From Erythroxylum novogranatense (Eukaryota > Streptophyta > Magnoliopsida > Malpighiales > Erythroxylaceae): a stretch of DNA of 64,000 nucleotides. This document shows positions 47,004 to 58,624 of the stretch, in pieces (the first letter of the stretch is position 1; each line of letters opens with the position of its first letter). The stretch is from positions 32,071,402 to 32,135,401 of the forward strand of contig CM057230.1 of assembly GCA_029891385.1 (NCBI GenBank). Direction: 5' to 3'. The position numbers were made by a program, and so were the translations under genes. Below the pieces are notes generated by a model. It was given only the letters and a program-made list of their open reading frames with translations. It had not been told where the DNA came from and searched no databases.

Positions 47004-49633
47004 AAAAATCCCGAATTTCTCAGAAAATGAAATTCAATATTCTATGAATCTGATGCCTCAAGAATCAGGTCAATCGGACGTCGGACGGAAAAAAAATTGA
47101 TAAAAGAAACAATTAGGTCACTTAATGCCAACTAATAAAAAATAAAAAATATATATATAGCGCACTGCCTCATGGGCGAGATGTCGCCTCATGAGGCCGA
47201 CTCACCTCGCTTCGTCGCGAGGGCGAGGCGTCGCCCTCATGATCAGACCAACCTACCTCGCCTCGAGGCGAGGCGTCGCCCTCGCGATCTGGCAAGGTTC
47301 AACCTCACTTCATTCCCCTTTTTTTTCCTATTTCCAATCCGAATTTCCAACAACAATAATTCTTAGCACACAAATCGGAAAAATATAAACCATAGCTTGT
47401 TGGAAAGATCATGAAAAGCTCTACCATTATCATGAAGACCATAAAAATCAATTTCACCCCTAAGGGTGTCAAATATCCCATCAAAGCTACTGTCTACACA
47501 AAACCTCTCAAACAGTGCAATACTTTGCAAATTCAGTAACTACTCATTTCCTTAGTCAAAAATAACACAATAAATATTCTCAGTAAGTTCACAATGTTAT
47601 CTACAACTTTCATGAACAACTCAAAATCAAATTTACTTACTAACTAGGTCAAACAATTCACCAAAGCATCAGCCCTCTGAAATCAACCAATCTGGACAGT
47701 AATTTTCCAAACAGTAATTCTCTTAGCAAAAATGTCACAAAAATCATTACCTTATATCCCTGAAAAGATAAGATCTCAAACTTCAATTTTCATGAAGAAC
47801 TCAAACTCCAATTCGATTTCTAACAATTTCAAAACTGTTATGGAAGTTACTGCCATTATCAGCAATTCACAACCTAATGCAGGGTCAGTTTTTGCAAAAT
47901 CATAACTCCCAACTCTGACCACTAAAAATTACACACCATAAATAATTTTCAATATAATGGCTTCCTCTACAACTTTTCAGAAGATCACTCACACCAATTC
48001 AATCCACAAAAATTGCTAAAATTGCTCTCAAGCAGAAAGCTCACAAAATCAACACTTTGACTAGGTTTCTCCAAAAAGCATAAAACCAATCAATAGATAT
48101 CAGTTCATATCTCCTAATATACAACTCGAAAATTAGCAAGATCAGTAGAAATGAAAAGCTAACTCAATATGCTACAACTTTCATAAAGACCATTTTTCCT
48201 AGTTCCATACCAATTAATTTAGAAAAATCAACAAAATAATCAGGTCATAACTGCGGATACTGTTCACAGGCAATAAAACAGTAACTTTCCATGAAACATT
48301 TCGCCCTTCTAGCATTACAATTTAACAACACCTATTTCACACAAAGTTGTAGCCAACATCCTAAAGTTTAAGTGGCCATAAACCTCACCTCATTTGCATT
48401 CCTACACAATTTGTTATGCTAACAACAATACAATCAGTGAAAACCTTAATTTTCCAGATTTGGTGTTAACCTTAGTTCTATCATTTCCAATGCCATTTAC
48501 AAATCATTAAACATCCACATGAACACAAATCAGTTCTTATACCATTTATACATGTACTAGGGCTAACAAACAAAAATTGGCAGCACTTAATTCTTTCTTT
48601 CAAGTAAAATCAATCATCAATAAGCCATCACTAATCAAACTAAAACCACTTCTAACATACTACTTTCAATTAATAATTCAACCTAACCTTATACCCATTA
48701 ATTCAAACCATATGAGTCATCAATTTAATGCATCAAGAATCATAATAAATATACCAAACCTCCCATTAAATGCTCCTAACTACTATGATTCATAAATTCA
48801 TATACTTAAGCAACATTAAAACCTAATTAAACTTACTTACCTAATTAGCCTTTCCACTTCAAAGCACACCAATTTCTCACTTTCTACTTTCTTCTAACAT
48901 CAAACATGTATAACATCATGCCAAAAGAAAAGAGTGTATGCTTGGCCCTTTTAGAAGGAACAAAGAGGAAGGAGAGCTAAACACTAAGAAACCTAAAGAA
49001 CAACAAATGGAGAAGAAGGAAGGTGAAGTTTCGGTGGAGGAAGGATATAAGCAATAACAATGAGGTTTTTCCTTCTTTCCCTTTAAATAACGAAAAACAA
49101 TAGCTAAGAAAAGACAAATGCAATAAATTCGTTGGACATTTGGCACTTATCTAAAAAAAACAATAAAATAAGGATAAGACAAAATTTAGTTAATTAAACA
49201 CTAATCCCAATTAAGCTCTAAACATGGCACTAACATAATTCCCACAATTATTAATTCACTAATCTCATGCCATTAGGCAATCCTTTTCAATACAAAAAGG
49301 CTCACTCAGCCAGTCAGTTGAAATTTTCTGGTCCGGGCACGAACCCCAAAAAATTCCAGAAAAAATTTCCATAAATTTCTAAAAATGTAAAACAATTTAT
49401 GGCGCACTCCAAATAATTTTTCAAATACAATTATCCCATAAATTTTACAAAAAAATCTCAATTTGAAACCTAAGCTGGAAAATGTCATGAATGCATGTAT
49501 ACCATGTGCAAGTGCAAAACAATCATCAGTTATAGAAGCTATATGTTGTATGAGCATGCCGAGATATAATCCAATTCTCCTAACCCGTCCCAAATTACCA
49601 ATAAACCCTTCCTATGGGAGATGGGATGTTACA

Positions 49634-52600
49634 ATTCTCCCCTCCTAACAAAAATTTCGTCCTCGAAATTCTTACCTGGTTGATCGAAAAGATGAGGATC
49701 TGTCTCCTCATATGCTCCTCGTCTCCTGTAGCCTCCTCGGTCAGTGGTTCCTCCAGAGAACCTTCACTAATGGAATACTCTTATTCCTCAACTGTTTCAC
49801 TGTGTCCCGGCAATCAGATCGGCTCCTCTACATAACTCAGATTACTAGAGACCTCAATCTCCTGAGCCGGTATCACATGTGTCGGATCTGACCGATATCT
49901 ACGGAGCATACTCACATGAAAGACGTCATACAACTGAGACATCTCACTCGGTAAAGCTAGCCTGTAGGCCAAAGGTCCTATCTTCTCAGTGATCTCATAT
50001 GGACCAATGTACCTAGGGCTTAACCTACCATTTTTTCCAAATCTCAGTACACCACGCCACGGTGACACCCGTAAGAACACTCTATCGCCCACATTGTACT
50101 CAATGTCCCTCCTATGCTGATCCACATAGCTCTTCTGTCTATCCTGAACCGCTTTGATGCGACTCCGAATCAGTTTCACCTTATCTACAGTATCCTGAAT
50201 CAGCTCAGGACCCTCAATCATCCTCACACCCTCTTCATCCCAATACAAAGGCGATCTACACGGCGCGCATCATACAAGGCCTCATATGGTGCCATCCCGA
50301 TGCTACTATGATAATGATTGTTGTATGCAAACTCAATCGAGCTAAATCGATCCCATGCTCCTCTCGAACTCCAATACACAAGCTCAAGCATATCCTCAAC
50401 AGTCTTAATCGTCCTCTCACTCGCCCATCATTCGAGGATGAAACGCATTTGTCTTCAAGTTGACTAGTACCCATAGCAGATCGCAAACTCGCGAGAACCT
50501 CGAAGTAAACTGGGATCCCCGCGGACACTATCGACTTTGGGACCCCATGCAGTCTCACTATCTCCGCCACATACTTCTGGGCCAACTGATCCATGGTATT
50601 GTTCTCTCTCACTGGCAAGAAATGGGCCGATTTAGTCAACCGGTCCAATATAACCCAGATAGCATCATGCTGCCTCGGCGTCCTAGGCAAACCCATAATG
50701 AAATCCATGGTAATTCGTTCCCATTTCCACTCCGGAATGGGCAACGAATGAAGCTTCCCTACTGGAGCCTGGTGCTCAGCCTTAACCTGCTGGCACGTCA
50801 AACATCTAGATACATACTCCGCTACTTGCTTTTTCATGCCAGGCCACCAGAAATGTTGCTTAAGAGTGTTATATATCTTGGTAGTACCAGGATGCATAGC
50901 ATATGTGGCCATATGAGCCTCCTCCAATATCTCTCTCCTCAAGTCATCCACATCAGGCACACAAAGCCTCTGCCCTATCCATAAAGTCTCATCTCTCAAG
51001 TCAAACTCAGAACTTGAATCAGCTTTTACCTTCTCAATCAGTCTCACCATAACAGGATCCTTGTCCTGAACTCTCCTAATCCTGTCCAGTAGCATCGGTC
51101 TCAGTGTCAAAGTAGCCAATAAGACTCCATCCTGCTCCAGATTCAACTGCACATTCAAAGCCCTCAACTGAATCAAGTTAGGCAACCTCATTGCCTGAAT
51201 CTGAGCTGTACTAGTATGCGACTTCCTACTCAGAGCATCTGTCACTACATTGGCTTTCCCAGGGTGATACTCGATAGTACAGTCATAGTCCTTCAACAAC
51301 TCAAGCCATCTCCTCTGTCTCAAATTCAACTCTCTACGCTCATAAATATCTCAAACTCTTATGGTCGGTGAAGATCCGGAAAGTCTCACCATACGGTAAT
51401 GCCTCCAAATCTTCAAAGCAAACACTACTGCAGCTAACTCCAAATCATGAACAGGATAGTTTACCTCGTGAGACCTCAGCTGTCTCGAGGCATAGGCAAT
51501 GACTTTACGGTGCTGCATCAGAACACATCCCAATCCCTGATGTGATGCATCACTGTATACCACAAATCCTCCAGTCCCAAATGGAATAGCCAATACCGGT
51601 GCAGTAGTCAACTGATGTTTCAGCTCTTCAAAGCTCTTCTGACACTCCTCAGTCCATCTGAATGGTACATTCTTCCTCGGCGATTTTGTCGGAGAAATTT
51701 GAGATCAATGAGAACCCCTCGACAAACCTCCGGTAATAACCGACCAATCCGAGGAAACTCCGAATCTCTGAAACATTCCTAGGAGCCTCCCACTTCAGCA
51801 CTGCCTCAACCTTACTCGGATCCACCTGAATACCCTCTCCAGTCACTATATGCCCCAAAAAGATCACCTGATCCAGCCAAAATTCACATTTACTGAATTT
51901 GGCATACAACTGTCTCTCCCTCATGGTCTGCAACACAATCCTCAAATTCTCACTATGCTCCAGTCTGTTCCTCGAATACACTAAAATGTTATCAATAAAC
52001 ACAATAACAAACTGATCCAGGTAGGGCTGAAATACCTTATTCATCAAGGCCATGAAAATTTAGGGGCATTAGTCAACCCAAACAAGCATCACTAAAAACT
52101 CAAAATGCCCATACCTGCTCCTGAAGGCACTCTTAGGCATATCGGCCTCTGCAATCTTTAACTGATAGTAACCAGATCGCAGATCTAACTTGGTGAATAC
52201 CTGAGCCCCCTGCAACTGATCAAATAAGTCATCAATCCTAGGCAGTGGGTACTTATTCTTCTTGTCACCGATTCATTTTCTGAATCGATGCACCTCAAAG
52301 TCCCATCCTTTTCTTCACAAACAAAACTGGAGCTCCCCATGGTGAAACACTAGGTCTAATAAAGCCCTTCTCCAACAACTCCTGCAACTGAGCCTTAAGC
52401 TCCCTCAGTTCCACAGGTGCCATCCTATATGGAGGTATAGATATAGAGCGAGACTGAAGCGAGGTCAATAGTGAACTCGTCTCCGATCCGTGTGCAAACC
52501 CAGTAACTCATCAGAAACACATCCGGAAATTCCCTAACCACGGGAATATCCTGAAGTCTCTGCTCAACTCTGGTGTCAACCACATGAGCCAAATATGCCT

Positions 52601-53190
52601 CACAGCCTCCCTGCATCAATCTCAGGGCACTAAGGAAAGAGATCATCCGGCCGGTATCGCCGACTAACTCCTCGAACACCGCCTAGTCGACCAGAGACTC
52701 AAACAACCTCCTTGGTATAACGGTCCATAATAGCCCTATGGGCCGTCGGTGATCCATCCCCGTAATCACATCGATCTCTCAGAGGTAATACTATAAGGTC
52801 TGCCCTCAACACTGCTTGATCAATCTGGATCGAGAATCCCCTGCAGACCTCTCCCAATGCAGTAGTAGTACCTAGAGGTGTACTCACCTCTAGCCCATAC
52901 TGTAATATCTCCCTATCTCCATGCAATCTACCTGCTAAATGAGGTGCAATAAAAGAATGTGTGGATCCGGGATCCGGGATCCAAAGAATGCAAGCGCCTC
53001 AATATCGTAAATAAGGAGCATACCCACTACAACATCGGGGAATCCTGGGCCTCCTGCCTCGTCATGGCATAGACTCTGGCCTGGGACTGTGGTCGGCTGC
53101 CCCGACCCTCAGTCCTCACAAAGGATCCCTCAGCTCTACCTCAGCCTCTACCTCGGCCCCTCAGATCGATCCACGCTGGATCCACCCACT
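49634..53190 (-). pseudogene. pol: pol of B, copy 2 (frameshifted)
   Basis: Same order as copy 1. The protease area (about 53000-52425) is broken near the active site by an extra GGATCCG unit. In the reverse transcriptase (52053-51649) the catalytic pair reads FIDN, not FIDD: the second Asp codon has a G-to-A change. RNase H is at 51611-51351 ([13 protein letters not shown]). Integrase at 51329-50256 has [26 protein letters not shown] and WVILDRLTKS, then degrades around SDRDPRF. C-terminal part and start of chromodomain at 50248-49814, with the chromodomain end frameshifted. Not functional. Confidence 0.9.
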
Positions 53191-54186
53191 CTACTCATTG
53201 ATCAGAGTACTACTCCGGCAAATCACTACTAGCAGATCGAGCTCCCAATGTGGTGGGCAATCCCGAATCTGATGATCCATGGAGCCACATTTAAGGCAAG
53301 CTCCAGTCAATCGCCAACACTCTCCAAAGTGCCTCTTCTCACAGTGCTCACAGAGTGGGGGAATCTGCCCAAAACCTCTGCCACTGCCACTGCCACTGCC
53401 AGTCTGTACAAATCTCCCTCTCTGTCCAAAACCCGACTGTCTGGATCCTCCTGAAGATCTGAAGGTCCTGCTCTGGCGCCTGCTAAAACTCCTACCAGAG
53501 CTGCCCTGACTGTCACTAACTCTTTTTCCTCTAGACCCTTGACCCATCTCTGCTTGTCTCTGTCTCACAATTTGCTCCACTGTCACAGCAGCAGCTCTCA
53601 ACTTTATAAAGGAGCCCATATCAGATCGGGCCAATCCTGCACGAATCTCCAGACTCAGTCCCATCTCAAACCTCCGGCACCTATCTGCCTCAGTGGGAAC
53701 CACAGTAGCAGCATATCCCATCAACTCATTAAACCTAACCTCGTACTCTGCTACTGTCATCCTACCCTGTCTCAGCTCCAAAAACTCCTGCATCTTCATT
53801 TCCAGATACACCTTGGGCATATAATTGTCTCTAAAAGCCCTCGGAAAATCGCCCATGTCGATAAGCAAGGCACAGTGGTACTTCCGAATAGTCTTCCACC
53901 ATGTATAAGCGGGGCCTGCGGAAGAGATCTGCGTGAATCGAACCTCTCATCGAGTTCGAATCCATCCGATCGAGGACTCTCTCGGTCCTCTCCAACCATC
54001 CCTCGGCCTCGGGGTCTCAGATCGCCATAAGTCTCTGACTCCACCTTGCGAGCAAATCATATCTCCTCTCCCGTCACACGGGGACTCTAGGAGGTATCTC
54101 CTCAGATCGAGGCACCGAGGACTCTCTACTAGCTCCAACAGATCCCTGGTCAGCTGGTTGATCAATTTGATCACCAAATACGGATG
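53191..54186 (-). pseudogene. gag: gag of B, copy 2 (best-preserved Gag)
   Basis: An open stretch 53868-53191 (225 codons) carries MPKVYLEMKMQEFLELRQG, MTVAEYEVRFNELMGYA, FEMGLSLEIRAGLA, a Ser/Arg/Gly-rich basic part and two zinc fingers, CEHCEKRHFGEC and CLKCGSMDHQIRDC. The second is a standard CCHC knuckle, which packages element RNA. The N-terminal part (about 54186-53900) is in other frames. It begins with the SSVFGDQIDQPADQG sequence seen in copy 1 but has no ATG at the corresponding place. Confidence 0.85.
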
Positions 54187-54279
54187 ACCTAAAACAAAAC
54201 AAGAACTCTGATCAGTTTCTGCATTTCTCACAATAATTCAAGCCTAATTATGTACTAGTCCCAACAGATGCCAAACCAT

Positions 54280-54291
54280 GCTCTGATACCA
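54280..54291 (-). other. Primer-binding site, B copy 2
   Basis: GCTCTGATACCA, reverse complement of TGGTATCAGAGC, 14 bases from LTR 3. Confidence 0.92.
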
Positions 54292-54305
54292 CCTAAACCA
54301 CCTAA

Positions 54306-57300
54306 TGTAGCACCCCCTTACCATGTGATATGTACCGGGACGTCCGTAGGTCATTCCGACACATACCCTACGATAAGGGTGCGCTACGAACAATCACTAA
54401 CACTCCACATGGCATCAAAAATCATAAAGCATTAATATGAAATTCACTAATTTTTGAAACCATAAATTATCATTTCATAACCTCAAAGCAGTAAATTTAC
54501 ACAAGTTGGTATGTTACGTACATTACTCCAAAAGAAAATCAAACAAAAAGCTAGCTAGGTCATCCTCAAAAGTGCGGTGACCGACACATGTGCCATGACT
54601 TCTCTTGCCAACTCGATCTACACGGCAGGAAAAGTCTCTCTAGAGCTATGAGTCTACTTTCGTGGTCCTGAAAAATAATTTGCAATTTTGGGTGAGTTTG
54701 CGAACTCAATGAGGAACCATCATCGATGGTTCACCCAATTCATGCATATACACATACATAACACAGATACGCACAATTATCTCACCAAATCACATTTAGT
54801 AGTACCACATAATTTTCATAACAATCCAAAGAACCAATTCAAATGCACATAAAATGTGTATGAGACGCTTTTCCAATTTATTACGTTGTTGTGGTGGCGC
54901 TATCAGAATCGTCCCATTAAGGGCACATTAAGCGGTGAGCCATAGGCTCGAATCACTGTGGGCTCGAGGCCCGATCACGTTGAGCTTTAAGCTCGTTGGT
55001 CGCTCGGTCTGGCGCCAATTATCGATCATACAATTATGCATGAAGTGCATATGTCCAAATAAAACAATACCAACATCATATCAAATCCCAATTCAACATA
55101 TCCACATAAGTCTCGCACAGGTAATCGTAAGAAAATCACATATGACACTTCTATGTTAGAATTCTCCAATCCCTCCGCAATCCAGGCACAAACAAACACA
55201 ATTTTCCCACCATTATTCTCCACAGGGTTCTAAGTGCAGAATTATAAACACTTACTAACCGAGGAACCATCTAGGTTACTCACTTAATAACTTCCGAAGC
55301 TAATCTTGGGAAGTCTCGCAACGTCAGGTGGGATGACATTCCAAGCGAGCCTCTATAACAATTAAAATAAGGAAACATTACCAACTGAATAGTTAAAAAT
55401 ATCAAACAATGCACATGGAATAAGTAAAACGTGTATAATGCATGTTCATGGCATTCCCGACCCTAATCCAAAATTTTTCCATAATAAAATTCGTCTATAA
55501 ATTAGAAACCTATTGGCGCTGACGGTGCGCAATTTGGACCTCTATAGGTCCCCAATTAAACAAAACAGTGATTAAAGACTCCGTTACCCGGGGCCACGTC
55601 AATTTCCCGTCCAAAAATCCCGAATTTCTCAGAAAATGAAATTCAATATTCTATGAATCTGATGCCTCAAGAATCAGGTCAATCGGACGTCGGACGGAAA
55701 AGAAATTAACAAAAACAACAATTAGGTCACTTAATGCCAACTAATAAAATATATATATATATATATAAGCGCGCCTCATGAGGCGAGATGTCGCCTCATG
55801 AGGCCGACTCGCCCGTCGTCGAGGCGAGGCGTCGCCTCGCGATCGGGTTAACCTACCTACCTCATGAGGGCGAGGCGTCGCCTCGCGATCCGCGAGGTTC
55901 AACCTCACTTCATTCCCCTTTTTTTTCCTATTTCCAATCCGAATTTTCAACAACAATAATTCTTAGCACACAAATCGGAAAAATACAAACCATAGCTTGT
56001 TGGAAAGATCATGAAAAGATCTACCATTATCATGAAGACCATAAAAATCAATTTCACCCCTAAGGGTGTCAAATATCCCATCAAAGCTACTGTCTACACA
56101 AAACCTCTCAAACAGTGCAATACTTTGCAAATTCAGTAACTACTCATTTCCTCAGTCAAAAATAACACAATAAATATTCTCAGTAAGTTCACAATGTCAT
56201 CTACAACTTTCATGAACAACTGAAAATCAAATTTACTTAATAACTAGGTCAAACAATTCACCAAAGCATCAGCCCTCTGAAATCAACCAATCTGGACAGT
56301 AATTTTCCAAACAGTAATTCTCTTAGCAAAAATGTCACAAAAATCATTACCTTATATCCCTGAAAAGATAAGATCTCAAACTTCAATTTTCATGAAGAAC
56401 TCAAACTCCAATTCGATTTCTAACAATTTCAAAACTGTTATGGAAGTTACTGCCATTATCAGCAATTCACAACCTAATGCAGGGTCAGTTTTTGCAAAAT
56501 CATAACTCCCAACTCTGACCACTAAAAATTACACACCATAAATAATTTTCAATATAATGTCTTCCTCTACAACTTTTCAGAAGATCACTCACACCAATTC
56601 AGTCCAAAAAAATTGCTAAAATTGCTCCCAAGCAGAAAGCTTACAAAATCAACACTTTGACTAGGTTTCTCCAAAAAGCATAAAACCAATCAATAGATAT
56701 CAGTTCATATCTCCTAATATACAACTCTAAAATTAGCAAGATCAGTGGAAATGGAAAGTTAACTCAATATGCTACAACTTTCATAAAGACCATTTTTCCT
56801 AGTTCCATACCAATTAATTTAGAAAAATCAACAAAGTAATCAGGTCATAACTGTGGGTACTGTTCATAGGCAATAAAACAGTAACTGTCCATGCAAAATT
56901 TCGCCCTTCTAGTATTACAATTTAACAACACCTATTTCACACAAAGTTGTAGCCAACATCCTAAAGTTTAAGTGGCCATAAACCTCACCTCATTTGCATT
57001 CCTACACAATTTGTTATGTTAACAACAATACAATCAGTGAAAACCTTAATTTTCCAGATTTGGTGTTAACCTTAGTTCTATCATTTCCAATGCCATTTAC
57101 AAATCATTAAACATCCACATGAACACAAATCAGTTCTTATACCATTTATACATGTACTAGGGCTAACACACAAAAATTGGCAGCACTTAATTCTTTCTTT
57201 CCAAGTAAAATCAATCATCAATAAGCCATCACTAATCAAACTAAAACCACTTCTAACATACTACTTTCAATTAATAATTCAACCTAACCTTATACCCATT

Positions 57301-58242
57301 AATTCAAACCATATGATTCATCAATTTAATGCATCAAGAATCATAATAAATATACCAAACCTCCCATTAAATGCTCCTAACTACTATGATTCATAAATTC
57401 ATATACTTAAGCAACATTAAAAACCTAATTAAACTTACTTACCTAATTAGCCTTTCCACTTCAAAGCACACCAATTTCTCACTTTCTCTACTTTCTTCTA
57501 ACATCAAACATGTATAACATCATGCCAAAAAGAAAAGAGTGTATGCTTGGCCCTTTTTAGAAGGAACAAAGAGGAAGGGAGAGCTAAACACTAAGAAACC
57601 TAAAGAACAACAAATGGAGAAGAAGGGAAGGTGAAGTTTCGGTGGAGGAAGGATATAAGCAATAACAATGAGGTTTTTCCCTTCTTTCCCTTTAAATAAC
57701 CGAAAAACAATAGCTAAGAAAAGACAAATGCAATAAATTCGTTGGACATTTGGCACTTATCTAAAAAAAACAATAAAATAAGGATAAGACAAAATTTAGT
57801 TAATTAAACACTAATCCCAATTAAGCTCTAAACATGGCACTAACATAATTCCCACAATTATTAATTCACTAATCTCATGCCATTAGGCAATCCTTTTCAA
57901 TACAAAAAGGCTCACTCAGCCAGTCAGTTGAAATTTTCTGGTCCGGGCACGAACCCCAAAAAATTCCAGAAAAAATTTCCATAAATTCCTAAAAATGTAA
58001 AACAATTTATGGCGCACTCCAAATAATTTTTCAAATACAATTATCCCATAAATTTCACAAAAAATCTCAATTTGAAACCTAAGCCGGAAAATGTCATGAA
58101 TGCATGTATACCATGTGCAAGTACAAAACAATCATCAGTTATAGAAGCTATATGTTGTATGAGCATGCCGAGATATAATCCAATTCTCCTAACCCGTCCC
58201 AAATTACCAATAAACCCTTCCTATGGGAGATGGGATGTTACA
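54306..58242 (-). repeat. LTR 3 of element B (5' LTR, 3937 bp)
   Basis: Plus-strand edges TGTAGCACCCCC and GGGATGTTACA. It agrees with LTR 2 against LTR 1 at several places (for example TTGAAATTTTCTGGTCCGGG, and TTCAATATAATG where LTR 1 has TTCAAGATAATG). The hairpin array (about 54886-55015) has lost its closing GGTCACAAC. GC block at 55768-55900 after an (AT)n run. Confidence 0.92.
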
Positions 58243-58624
58243 CATAGGCCCATATGAGATCATCGAGAGGATTGGGCCTTTGGCTTATAAGTTAGATTTG
58301 CCATTGGAGTTATCTAAAATTCATAATGTGTTCCATGTATCGATGCTGAGGAAGTACAGATCGGATCCTTCACATATAGTTCGACCTTCAGAGGTTCAGT
58401 TGACGGAGGATTTGACTTATGAGGAGCAACCAGTAGAGATCTTAGATTCAAAGGAAAAGGTGTTAAGGAATAAGATTGTAAAGCTGGTAAAGGTCTTGTG
58501 GAGGAACCATTCGACGGAAGAGGCAACTTGGGAGCCTTTGGAAGCCATGAAGGAGAAGTACCCATACCTCTTCATGGACTCAGGTAAGGATTTCGAGGAC
58601 GAAATTCTTTTAGGAGGGGAGAAT
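58243..58624 (+). pseudogene. pol: chromodomain end of element A pol
   Basis: This continues the A integrase after the nested array: GPYEIIERIGPLAYKLDLP, VFHVSMLRKYRSDP, then the chromodomain VLRNKIVKLVKVLWRNH, ATWEPLEAMKEKYPYLF. Chromodomains of this group are known to steer integration to methylated histone H3K9. The frame has no stop before the 3' LTR and runs about 75 bases into it. It includes the polypurine tract as LLGGEN. Confidence 0.93.
58610..58624 (+). other. Polypurine tract of element A
   Basis: TTAGGAGGGGAGAAT directly before the 3' LTR start TGTTGGGCCCC. Confidence 0.9.

Larger units (their letters stand above)
41637..49633 (-). repeat. Middle LTR of B, split by a solo LTR
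   Basis: The two parts 41637-42965 and 47009-49633 join into an LTR of about 3954 bp. It is bounded by a primer-binding site on the left and a polypurine tract on the right, so it serves as 5' LTR of copy 1 and 3' LTR of copy 2 at once. The break is at an AAAAA, duplicated at 42961-42965 and 47004-47008. Confidence 0.9.
33060..58242 (-). mobile_element. Element B: tandem LTR-internal-LTR-internal-LTR array
   Basis: Three LTRs (33060-36979, 41637-49633 with a nested solo LTR, 54306-58242) and two internal regions (36980-41636, 49634-54305) all lie on the minus strand. Only the outermost ends carry the CATAG duplication, so the array arose from one insertion followed by unequal recombination, or inserted as a tandem. 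The coding type is a chromovirus distinct from A, with ALLDPGSTHSF at the protease in copy 1. Confidence 0.9.
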
